Position numbers and translations under genes: made by a program. A DNA stretch of 64,000 bases from contig JAEVLN010000002.1 in NCBI GenBank assembly GCA_018350325.1, positions 496,001 to 560,000 of the forward strand, given 5' to 3'. The notes beneath the pieces were generated by a model that was not told where the DNA came from, did no database searches, and was given only the letters and a program-made list of their open reading frames with translations. Below are positions 21,601 to 30,300 of this stretch, one piece after another. The stretch comes from Globodera rostochiensis (Eukaryota; Nematoda; Chromadorea; Rhabditida; Heteroderidae). Every line of letters begins with the position of its first letter. Within the stretch, counting starts at the first letter, position 1.

Positions 21601-21906
21601 CACAATGGTCTTCATCTTTTTCACTGTCCGTTGCCAATTGTTCAACGACGACGATTTTGGCGTGCGCTGATCACTGCGCGTTGGCGGCACCGATTGGTCA
21701 CCTCCGACATCGGCATATGGATCATTTTTAGCACTGTTAAATTTAATTTAATTTTGAAAAATTGTTTTTGCAAAAAAAAACATTTTCTAAATTGCCTACC
21801 CTTCTTCGTCTTCTTCTTCGGTGATCTCAGACACTCGTTCCATCGATGAAACGAATAAAAAAAGACATAAAAATGCCAGGAGGAATAATAATTTTGAGAA
21901 AGTCAT
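6623..21906 (-). CDS. Giant secreted multidomain protein, 42 exons: novel PxEFY repeats, hydrophobic block, FAX/CDR-like GST domain, duplicated helical C-terminal domain
   Basis: About 2,535 codons, assembled exon by exon; every junction keeps phase except exon 22/23. Order by residue: signal peptide (1-21, MTFSKLLFLLAFLCLFLFVSS without the last residue shown) then an acidic run; charged helical region with a poly-Asp tract (exon 5); repeats with core PxEFY (about 543-1020); hydrophobic block with four or five possible membrane helices (1021-1315); FAX/CDR-type GST-like domain (1393-1763); helical region; tandem duplicated domain (about 2086-2486); acidic tail ending VTRMATRKI. The ATG at 21906 follows a TTTAG acceptor by four bases, fitting trans-splicing. 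Exon 26 uses the donor GAAG/GTGCTA at 12023; reading through it meets a stop at 12009-12007, so a shorter form is possible. Intron 18 is GC-AG. I do not recognise the whole protein; only the GST-like part is assignable to a family. It could be two genes if the 12023 junction is not used. Confidence 0.75.
6883..8827 (-). other. Tandem duplicated helical domain at the C-terminus of the giant protein (exons 35-36 and 39-41)
   Basis: Two copies align by eye. Copy one (8827-8317): HRLSIWILKKFIVAEMRALL, IPFEDF, a lysine-rich linker, then YRLGQLRQLYEQRQSQLV. Copy two (7676-6883): HRQFLLEEMLKLTNFL, YPFETF, a linker, then WRMGQLSKLYILRKANIKL. The copies are separated by a coiled-coil-like segment (exons 37-38). 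Unrecognised; probably an internal duplication of about 150 residues. Confidence 0.6.
10385..10440. repeat. Short hairpin element of the AGAGATCGGA type, in an intron
   Basis: GAGATCGGACCAATCGA faces TCGATTGGTCC, followed by GGTCTCTA: an imperfect inverted repeat of about 50 bases in the intron between exons 29 and 30 of the giant gene. Its ends match those of the elements at 10741 and 25729, suggesting a MITE family in its shortest form. Confidence 0.55.
10741..10798. repeat. Short hairpin element of the same AGAGATCGGA type
   Basis: AAACTAAAGATCGGACT pairs with AGTCCGACCTCTAGTTT around a small centre that itself contains ATCGAAATCGAT. It lies in the intron between exons 28 and 29 of the giant gene, just upstream of exon 29. 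Confidence 0.55.
11041..11450. other. Intronic cluster of TGATCA/GATC words
   Basis: The intron between exons 27 and 28 carries roughly twenty GATC words in about 400 bases, many as TGATCA or CTGATCAG, far above what AT-rich sequence should give. It also has a 10-C run at 11358-11367. Similar words recur in introns near 14790-14870, 19330-19490 and 20430-20590. Confidence 0.6.
12024..14414 (-). other. FAX/CDR (metaxin-related) GST-like domain inside the giant protein (exons 21-26)
   Basis: The thioredoxin-like half is in exons 21-22: VVYLVQFPR, then SVPSLSPWAIKLETWLKMR, then VPFVEYNGQKIFGTTDEI, matching the order in failed-axon-connections and C. elegans CDR proteins. The helical half follows: FKHLYAQFF-LILYDRL (exons 23-24), a charged helix region, MESIEQQLN-SYLFGNTPTT and LDASLFGMLVQLF (exons 25-26), then EYFEEMKAIF. 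The family is GST-fold but usually lacks classical GST chemistry; the SPW segment here has Ser where a Cys is found in some relatives. CDR proteins are usually about 300 residues and stand alone. Exons 22 and 23 do not join in phase. Confidence 0.85.
13757..13889. mobile_element. Degenerate TAGAGCCC-ended MITE in intron 22 of the giant gene
   Basis: Starts TAGAGCCCAGG and ends CCGGGCTCTA, the same ends as the element at 6279-6460, 133 bp long, with GGATTT/AAATCC words inside. No convincing target duplication remains, so it is either old or its ends have drifted. It lies in the one intron whose flanking exons do not join in phase. Confidence 0.65.
15247..16786 (-). other. Hydrophobic multi-helix block of the giant protein (exons 14-17)
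   Basis: Four exons (16786-16631, 16345-16071, 15961-15711, 15448-15247) contain long apolar runs: LALLMSLAGSGSIAAVL, VTIILMVILDSITPLLA, GGIAALGSIPNNIVMSL and FFFGFLAVFVPVTLGLIG. Between them are amphipathic and basic stretches such as PREIEKWHKQRSAAMYKL. This looks like a membrane-inserted or buried helical domain in the centre of a protein that also has an N-terminal signal peptide. I cannot place it in a family. Confidence 0.5.
16870..19260 (-). other. Unrecognised repeat domain (PxEFY...LD), at least seven copies, exons 8-13 of the giant gene
   Basis: Copies found by eye: exon 8 (YEQLMEFYQNPIEFYKHKRL), exon 9 (HEFFADPAEFYRRGNKLD), exon 10 (LEAFFQNPTEFYKNKKLN), exon 11 first (FLQFLEDPDEF, then TLDDDVMNALREVL), exon 11 second (LKKFFDKPKKGILD), exon 12 (QLMRFVKGPKKFYQQP) and exon 13 (LMLLAKNPANIF, with a longer insert before SSDAVLKLY). 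Pattern: EQaxxLxxFhxxPxEFYxxxxLDxDhxxAhR, about 35 residues, probably two helices around the Pro turn. A decayed copy may lie in exon 5 (FDKMTPDAFFKNPDW). Copies mostly occupy one exon each, so exon duplication is the likely origin. No family name comes to mind. Confidence 0.7.
19331..19492. repeat. Intronic minisatellite with GTGATCAGTTAGTGATCA units
   Basis: Three to four imperfect units of about 60 bases, each with TGATCAGTTAGTGATCA followed by a GTTTGAAAATTTT-like segment and CTTACT, in the intron between exons 7 and 8 of the giant gene, ending directly at exon 7. Confidence 0.75.
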
Positions 21907-22424
21907 CTTTCTAAATTATTTTTCGAATTTATTGGCAACAATTTTAAAAAACTTTAAAACTTTTTTTATTATAAAAATATTAAACATTAATAATATTATA
22001 AAAATCTAAGTAATGCTAAAACAATTAATGACAATTTGATAATAGAGTGACTGAATTTTTAGCCCAAATCCCCAGCTTAAATGCCTAAACAATTGTAGGT
22101 TGGGCATGCAAATCACATTATACATTGTCGTCAGCCCTTACCTAGTAATTTGTGAATGAAAAAAACCAATAAATGAATCAATTAAATCAAAATTATTAAT
22201 AAAAATTGGGAAAACGACCACTGCCATGCCATCTGACAGAAGGGGCCAATTCAATTGTATTGTTGCGCTCTGATGTCAGAGAAATGCCAACCCATTCTCG
22301 GCATCGTGGCAAGGGCATGAAGTAGGTAATTGTAAAGTAAGAATGATGCCGTCGTTTTCTGTTGGCACTGTCCATGCCATCCAATGTTGATTGGACACAG
22401 CGAGGCCAACTCGAGAAAATATGG

Positions 22425-22690
22425 CTTTCTTTCTTAGCGTTTTTCTCCTTTGCACTTTCTTGGCATTTTCCTTTAGGGCATTTTCTTTCTTGGCATTTTT
22501 CTTTAGGGCACTATTTTCTTGACATTTTTTCCCCTTGCACTTTTCCTTCTTGGCATTTTCCTTTATGCACTTTTGTTGGCATTCCCACCTAGCACTTTTC
22601 TCTCTGGGCACTTTCTTTCTTGACATTTTTCCTTAACGTTTCTTCCTTGACATTTCCCATTTAGCACTTTCCTCTTTAGCATTTTCCGAT
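22425..22690. repeat. Degenerate minisatellite of TTGGCATTTTCCTTTAGGGCA-like units
   Basis: About ten imperfect units of 20-30 bases made of the words TGGCATTTTC, TTTAGGGCA and GCACTTT. A Lys/Asn/Ala-rich open frame on the minus strand is only the translation of this repeat. Confidence 0.75.
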
Positions 22691-23386
22691 TTGGACTTTT
22701 AATACAGATCGGAAAAAATTGCTTTAAAAAATTAATTTTTCGAACTCTGGAACACTAGTGATTTGCGGGTAATCGCGGATAACCGCGGGCGGTTAGTGTT
22801 TAAGGACGGGCGGTTACGGTAAAGAAAATTGGTAACCGTGAGCACCCCCCTGCTTTTTTGTTTAATTTGCTATTTTGATTATGATTTTTATCACGGAATT
22901 GAATGGAGGAGACTTGGCTTTGACAAGAAGCCAAAGTCGTTTGAATATGACGTAAAGTGCTTTCAAAATTGTTAATTAATAATTTATGTTCTTTAAACTC
23001 GCGCACTTTTTCACCTTTGGCGTGGAATTTTAGGCATTGAGAACTTTACATTCAATTTGAAATACGATGTTGTGTTGGGCTCGGCGCCCGTTTTTTAAAA
23101 TATGCCAAAAACAGCAAATCCGAATTCTGTGATTGAAGAATTATGTAATTATTTACCTTTGTCTACATTGTTTATAAATCAATTATAAGATAATTAATCA
23201 TATCAATGATAATTTTAGTGCTTCTATTGTTACTTTATTATTTTTTAAAAGTTTTAAAATTCATTCTTTAATTTAAAGTTAATTCTTTATTTTACAAGGA
23301 CTAAATATGAAAATGGCTTGTACAATTTGCGGGTGCATGCATGAGCGGATGCTTTCTCGTCGTGGGAAAACTAATTAATTAATTAT

Positions 23387-24090
23387 TAGAGCTGTTCGAG
23401 AGTCTCGGTCTCGAGTCTCGAACCGAGAAATTTCTCGGTTTTTTTGGGTCTCGGTCTCGGTCTCGACTCTCGGGTTTTTAGTCTCGGAAAACGAGACTTT
23501 TTTGCACTGGTTAAGATGGCATTTTTGGTGAGAGTCATTAAAGAAAAGTATGTGTTTGAAAGATTTGAAAATACACAATGATTTTAGAAATCCTTTAATA
23601 CTTTGTCAACTTTCGGCATAGACTGAGCGTATGGCGCAGTGGTTAAATTCTGTGTTCCTTACTCTATAAGTTTCTAGTCCCGCTGGTGAAATGAATTTTT
23701 CTGCATTTAAATTGATAATTATATACTCCTTTTTACTGATTCTTAGTCGAACAACAAAAAACATCACCCAGTAACCCTTATAAAATGGTAAATTTTTTTG
23801 CAAACTAAGCATATTTCCTAATTACCTAATCACTAAAGCTTCAAAAAATTACCGCATTTCTAAATTTGGTAGCAAATCTCTTCACAAATCGAGTCTAAAA
23901 TTCAAAATTTTCTCGGCGGCGCCTATCGGCACCGCCGACCCCCCACCAAAAGTTAAGCAGAATTCGCGAAAAAATTTTTTTTTGAAAATTTCAAACAAAA
24001 AAAAAAAATGCAATAAAACCCCCCGAAAATACACTCCTAAATTGAACTTTTTTTAAAAAATTCTTTCCCCGGCGGTTCCGATGGGCTGGA
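23387..24090. mobile_element. Probable hAT-like element fragment with CTCGGT subterminal array and the shared core
   Basis: Begins TAGAGCTGTTCGAG and runs into an array of CTCGGT/GTCTCG words (23390-23500). A tRNA-like segment follows, with box A-like TGGCGCAGTGG at 23632-23642 and box B-like GTTTCTAGTCCCGC at 23670-23683. The GC-rich palindrome CGGCGGCGCC...GGCACCGCCG sits at 23914-23937. The right end is not recognisable, so the element is truncated or decayed and its limit is approximate. Confidence 0.55.
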
Positions 24091-25728
24091 CCATCGGACA
24101 AAAAGCGTTCCAGAAATAAAAATGGGAATTTAAATATGTCGCGAAGTGTAAAACTATTTATTTAAAATTGCGTTAGTTAAAATTTTTAATATGCTTTTTA
24201 TCTTAAATAATTATTTGTTGAACTGTTCTATATTTTAATTTATAGCATAACTTAGCTAACATTTCTTTAGAAATATTAACATTTTTATACAATTTAAAAC
24301 CAGTTATGTTTTGCTTCGCAAAATTTTGTCCTCAATATAATTTATTGTCAATTTTGTTTTGCATTTTCATTTTTGGTCCCTATATGTCAGTCACACCCAT
24401 TTTGCCCATAAATATATGTCCTTTTGACCCTTCCTCTACATTTCTATGCCATGCTGCTGCTTGTTGATCTTTCTTTAGAAGTTCTTTCACAAATTTTGAA
24501 TATTCGTTTATGGACTCGATTTTTGACCAATTTCAAGCATTTAATTATTGAAACACAATTTTGAAAATTTGAATTTTAAACAAACCCTGTTTATTTAAGG
24601 AAGAATGCTCCTCCCATTCAGGGGAGGCGCGCGCACCGCGTTTTGCACGATGTGCGGCCGCGCAATTTTTCGCTGCGAGCTCAGCCCTGTTGCCATTCTT
24701 AAATTTAAAATAAAATTTTTTGATTTTTTAAAATAAACGCCTTAAAATCTTTTTGTTATGACAAAGTAAGACAAGAAAAGCACATTTAGTTTTTCGCAAA
24801 CAGACGGACGGCATAGCATCAAAAAATTATTTGATTGCCATGCACCGTGACGCTCCTCCCCATTTTTTTGTTAAGGTCAACAACAGTAGTTGTCCACATT
24901 TTGGCCATTTTCAGCTTTCACTTTCATTCATTGGACAACAAAAGTATTCGATATCTTTGAGTTTTGAATCGCAAAAAATATTTTTGAAAAAAATTCATCA
25001 CATCTTTCTGAATTGAGCAGCTAATAAAACGTAAAAGTGGCTTTGGGTGATTTTGAATCTGGGAGATCAAAGCAATATTTACCCACCATTTTGAACAATT
25101 TCAAAATCCTTTCCGCGGGAAGTCCGTAAAAAACAACGGCATTTGATTCTAATTTAGCATGTCAAAATCACAAAGTTTGGGTGGTCGGATGAAGCGTTTG
25201 CTGGGCACCGGCGATGGTGCGGACGTGCACTTTTTGGTGGGGGAAGGAGATGAAAAGGAGGCGAGTTTAAAAAATTATATTGTCGCGTCCGCATAAATTG
25301 TGTATTTATATTTCACACTTAAAATTGGTATTTAAGGGTTAAATTTAATTTTAATATAAATATGTATGTTTTAAGAAATAAGCGTAAAAAGTTTTAAGGT
25401 CATCCTCCCGAATCTGATTTCCACTTTTGAAATAATTCGAGCCCAGAGCCCGAATTTAAAGCATTCATTTAAAATTGAATTTTAAAAGCATAAATTTTCG
25501 CAACATTTCAATTATTTTGTTTAGAATAAAATTATTGAAAAGGGAGTAAAATTGAAGGCAATAAACCGGGGTTATCTTCGAATATTTAGCTTCTGCCAGC
25601 ACACAAAGCAATTTTGATGGCGGCCTCCGATGTGTTTGAGGCAATGTTCCGTTTTGATGCTTAAAATGCAAAGGCCGCCGCCGCTGGGACCGGTGCGGAA
25701 AATTTGTTTGAAATTTTGGTATTTACAC

Positions 25729-25950
25729 TAGAGATCGGACACGGGCCGGACGTCCGTACGGGTTTTCACGGACCCCGTAGCCCGTGTTTTTTTTGGGCCG
25801 ACCCCGGGGTTACATTACGTCACGTTTTCCACTTTTTGGGGTTGAATGCCACGTTTTTGGGTTTTGGCGATGGCACCCCTGCTTGCCCGTGTAGGTCGGT
25901 AACCCGTGCCCGTAGCCCTTGCCCGTGTCATTTGAAAATTCCGATCTCTA
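25729..25950. mobile_element. TAGAGATCGGA-ended MITE with CCCGTAG words, in the BTB intron
   Basis: Inverted ends TAGAGATCGGA and TCCGATCTCTA enclose GC-rich words such as CACGGGCC, CCCGTAGCCCGTG and GCCCGTGTCA. The flanks ATTTACAC and ATTACAAT match only partly. A related copy lies at 38434-38585. Confidence 0.8.
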
Positions 25951-26089
25951 ATTACAATAATAAATCAAATCAATTAATTATACACCAATAGACTCCGCTC
26001 GATCTCTAGAGGAAGAATCCGAAAATTTAGTCTTTTGACAGAATTTTTTCTGCGCAAATTCTTGCTTTAGAGGCCGATCGGGGTCAATT

Positions 26090-26181
26090 GATTTATGATT
26101 TAATGGATTTTGATTTATGATTTAATGGATTTTGATTTATGATTTAATGGATTTTGATTTATGATTTAATGGATTTTGATT
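26090..26181. repeat. 22-bp tandem repeat in BTB intron 2, about four copies
   Basis: Units of GATTTATGATTTAATGGATT plus TT are nearly perfect over four copies, ending 39 bases before exon 3. Confidence 0.9.
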
Positions 26182-27345
26182 TATGACTGTATTGTGTAGA
26201 ATTTCAGATAAATTTTTTAGCTCATTCGGAAGTGACTGCACCCGTGGAGGTGACCGACGTGGAGGTGGGCGCGTTCAAGGCGATGTTAGCCTTCATTTAT
26301 GCGGACGATTTACGCGGACTGAACGGAGACAATGCGATCGCTGTGCTTTATGCTGGTCAGAAAAAAACTTTGTTGAATTTTCTGTTTTTTCTTTTGTGTT
26401 AACAATTTGTAAACGATTGGGGGGAGGGGGTCTTCGGGGGTTATGCGCACGAATATAAAATCAAATCAAAATTTTTACAATTTTTTATTTGATTTATTGC
26501 TCAATTTTTTATATTTACAAAAATATTAGCCAATAAATATGACGTGCCCGGACTGATTAAAGCGTGTGTGGACTTTCCAATAGCAAAGCTAAGCAATGTT
26601 TTCGTCGCGTTTGACCAGGCTCGCTTTCTTGGGAAAGAGGTGGGGAAATGTAAATGATTTTTAATCACTGAATAAATTTTATTGTCTTTTTTAAATAACC
26701 TTGATTTATAATTGTTTTATTTCGGGATTTTGCTCGCCGTTGTTTGGATTACATCGACGTGAATGCGGGCACTTTGATAAAATCAGCGGAATTTTTGCAA
26801 AATTGAACAAAAATTGTTATGTGAGCTTCTGGACCGTGATCAGCTGTTTGTCTGCGGAGAAATGGCAATTTGGAATGCCGTAAATTTATCAAAAATTGAT
26901 AAAATAAATTAAAATGTTTGGATCGCTTTTTTTATATTATTATTATTTTGATTCTTTTCTTTAATTAGGCACTTCGCTGGGCGGACGAAAAATGCCGTCA
27001 AAAGGGGAAAGACTGTTCGGCAAAGAATCGACGCGCAATGCTCGGCTCGGCATTCTTCAAAATTCGTTTTCCACTTGTCACGAAAGAGGATTTTTCTAAA
27101 TTTATTGGTATTACCTATTTTGGATAAACAATTTTTAATTTGAATTTAATCTATGGGTTTTTTTCATAACTCCAAAATTTGGTTGACCTGCGCTTTTGAC
27201 AGTTCCTCTCGGAGTGTTAACACGGGACCAGGCGATGAGCGTGTTGCTGTACCATTGTCACCCGGACCGCGCTTTGCCCGAACTGTACCCGCTCCAATTT
27301 CCAACTAAAAAACGAACGCGACGAAACCACACGACGGTAGGCTAA

Positions 27346-30300
27346 ATGGGACTTGTGCATTTTATACGTCTAACAAAGCCTAAAATAGAGATCGGCCGGA
27401 AAGCACTCCAACTTTTAGGATTTTTTTCTTTTGTCACGGTGTGCCCGATTCAGAAATTTTTTTGAATTTAATAAATTATTTGGTGTGAGCATTGAAAAGC
27501 AAAAGCGGCGACAGTATTACGTACGGTAGATGTGGGTGGTGACAATTTGGCCTGGCACTTTAAAGCTTTTTAATTGGTTGAAATCGGGTTACGGTATTTA
27601 CTTTAGCTTTTTATGAATTAACTTCTAAAAACTAATCCTCCAATAACGAACGAACGGTTCACAGAATTCACAACTTTCATTCGTCTAAGGCAGACTGAAC
27701 ATTTTGTCATAATCGCTTTTATGGGTTTTTTGGGGGGGGGGCATTGGCATGCCAACTTTTTCAAAAAAAAATTCTTTGCGCAGGAAACGTGCCGTTGGTC
27801 GGTTCTGTCTACAGCCGCGGTTGGCAGTATCCAACGCCAGTGACGGGCAAAAAGAATTGAATGGAAGTGTTGTGGACATGAATGATTTGTTTTACAATTT
27901 TAATAATATTTTTCTAAAGAATTGTTTTCAAATTTTATTTATTCTTTAGCTTATAGTTAAATTTGTTTCTCTTTATCTGCATAAATTTGCGGCCGACGAG
28001 GAATTTTAAAAATCCCGGGTCAGGATTTGGAAATGACTAGGACTCGGAGTTCCGGGCCTTAAAATTTTTTCGGAAGTCGGAACTCGGAAGTTTAAAAAAT
28101 TTCTTAAATATGTTGCCTTGACTTGAATAAATCAATTTACGAATCAAAAACACTAAAACATCAAACATTTAACAATCAAATCAACAATTGGCTTGTTTGA
28201 TTGCAAAATAAGTTTTTGAACATTTTTTAATTAGGTTCAAAAATTCAGGGCTTTATGGTACTAACGGGTTTAAATTTCTTTCTGAAATTTATATAAAATG
28301 ATATGTTCTCTCCGTCCCGATTTTTGAAAGAACACAAATTTAATTTATAATTTAAATGAAATATAAATATCATTTTATTAATAAATGATTCCATTTCTCA
28401 ATTGATATCTTATCTTGACTCAGAGCAATTCCAACTCAACGCTGAAATTATCTTTAATATTTTGCGCAAGAAAAAATAGTTAAAGTCATTTTGCCATTTC
28501 GTTAGTTAAAAATCGCCGCCGGTGTAGACATAAAGCATTGATTTTCAGAATATGTTATAAATTTTATTTATTTAATGAAAAGATTTTCGAAGGTTTTTAA
28601 AATAAATAAGTCCTTATAAATTCCGATTGAGTATAAATTACTTTCGAAGTTGTTTATTTTTTATAAAGTTAAAATTCTTCTTGATATACATTGTTTGTCT
28701 TGGTGGTGTTTAATTCTTTCATTTGCCAAAAGTGATCAAATAAAAAAATCCTCTTAATCAATCATAAATTTTTATATGAGATCCAACATTAATTTCAATA
28801 ATTAAATTGTCAATGATTTTAATTCCCGTTTAACGGAGTGAGTATTCACGGCCAACAAATCATTGCATCGATTTTGCGGGGGGGGGGGGGAAAGGCAGCC
28901 TATGCTTCAGTCATTTCTTCCATTTCACTCAAACAAATCAATTTTGTCATTTTAAATTTGTAAGGAATAGCGTTTTCCATCAAAAACTATTAGAATTAGA
29001 GCAGATTTTCGTGCCTAAATGCCTATTTGGCGTTTTTTAAAATCAAACTTTCCTTATTTAAAAATGCACTTCTAAAAATGATTTTTCTATTACTAATCCC
29101 TTAAAGATCGGTAATTTCTAAAAATTTTATCATTTTTGCTATTTTTTATAATCATCAAATCTGAATTTACCCCGGAACAGCTTGAAGTACTTGATTTTAA
29201 ATTGCAAGCCAAGGGATTGATTTTTTTGGATTTTTAGTGCTTATTTTGGCACTTTTTGGTGTTTTAGTGTCATTTGGGGGGGGGGGGTTTATCGCTTATT
29301 TAGACGCAGATTTTGATTTTAGTGCATGAAAATCCTGAATTTAGTAATAAACCCATTTTTTAAAGGTTGTTTTGGTAAAACTATGGATTATGTGTACCTC
29401 TTAGAATAGATGTTGTCGGGACCGGGACTGGTACTGAAATTTCAATTTCTCCATACTGAAATTTGGTTCTGGTTTTTTCAAAATTTCTGTCCTGGTTTTT
29501 TATAAATATTTATTTTTTTAATATCTTTTTATTATGTTTAAAACCCCAAAAATAAAATAACTAAATTACGTTTGATTTTACTAAAGGCTGCAGCCCTTTA
29601 ATCTCAAGTTTGAAAAACAAAAATTAATCATTTCCAAAAATATTATTCAAAATAAGGCATAATTAATTAATACAAATTAAAACACCGAAGACAATTAATG
29701 AAAAATTTCATAACTAATTTTATGCAAAAATAATTTATCTAAACCAAAAAATAAATACTAATAGAAGTTGGCGAATTGGACCAAAACAGCAATGTAAATA
29801 TAGTTGATAAAGTGCAAGTTGAAAAAAATTCATTCCATCAATTCAATTTTTATAAAAATTAAATTTAATAAAACGAATTATCATACAAACAAATATAAAG
29901 ATAAAATATTGAATTTACCAGCGTACTGAAGAATGCCTCAACGGACAATCATATTTTATTCAAAATTTTTAATCAATTTGAAAATATGTTTTATTATATG
30001 AAAAAACAGAAAATAAAATGACATAAATGAACTTTGCCTGTCTAAATTTAAAATCGTAATATAAATTATATAAAATTCTTCTTTAGCTATAAAAAAAAGC
30101 GAATAAAAATTTTTATTGTACGAGATCGATAAGATTTAGAGTTGGGATTTTTAGGTTACAACAGAGTTCGCGGTACCGCGGAATTACGGGATTCCCGGCG
30201 GGTCCCCCGCCTTTTGGATTTTTAATTAAATTTGCAATTTTTAAATTTGATACTAAAAATTTTATTTTTTCAAAGCGCGAGAAATGGTGTTTATTTACTT

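Larger units (their letters stand above)
21907..25158. other. Intergenic region between the giant gene and the BTB pseudogene
   Basis: The giant gene is transcribed leftward and the BTB gene rightward, so this 3.2-kb divergent interval should contain both promoters. It holds a degenerate minisatellite (22425-22690), a patch of GCGGTTA words at 22755-22850 like those of the 40325 element, and the left part of an element with the shared tRNA-like core (23387 to about 24090). Around 24975-25010 is a fragment also found near 58410 (TTCATCACATCTT). No gene seen. Confidence 0.5.
25159..27345 (+). pseudogene. BTB/BACK-domain protein gene, disabled by three lesions
   Basis: Seven exons (25159-25260, 25590-25692, 26221-26355, 26530-26639, 26726-26879, 26969-27107, 27203-27345) encode a BTB domain (GDGADVHFLVGEGDEKE, LLPAHKAILMAASDVFEAMF, FIYADDLRGLNGDNA) and a BACK domain (ARFLGKE, RRCLDYIDVNAGTL, LLDRDQLFVCGEMAIW, LRWADEKC). 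Intact relatives act as Cul3 substrate adaptors or protein-interaction modules and form a large family in cyst nematodes. Lesions: an in-frame TAA at 25662-25664 inside FRFDA/NAKAAAAG; the acceptor before exon 5 reads CGG instead of CAG at 26723-26725; and exon 5 has one extra A in GCAAAATTG near 26800, shifting the frame before the EQKLLCELL segment. Intron 1 is GC-AG (GAG/GCGAGT). A MITE and a 22-bp minisatellite sit in intron 2. The exon 2 donor is the least certain boundary. Confidence 0.88.

Noticed and set aside
22276..22626. Lys/Asn-rich minus-strand frame that looks like a repeat protein
   Set aside because: It is only the translation of the degenerate minisatellite at 22425-22690.
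22425..22690. CRISPR array
   Set aside because: Eukaryotic sequence; units are imperfect, contiguous and without unique spacers, and there are no cas genes.
25704..25991. 95-residue plus-strand open frame over the BTB intron
   Set aside because: It is the translation of the MITE at 25729-25950.
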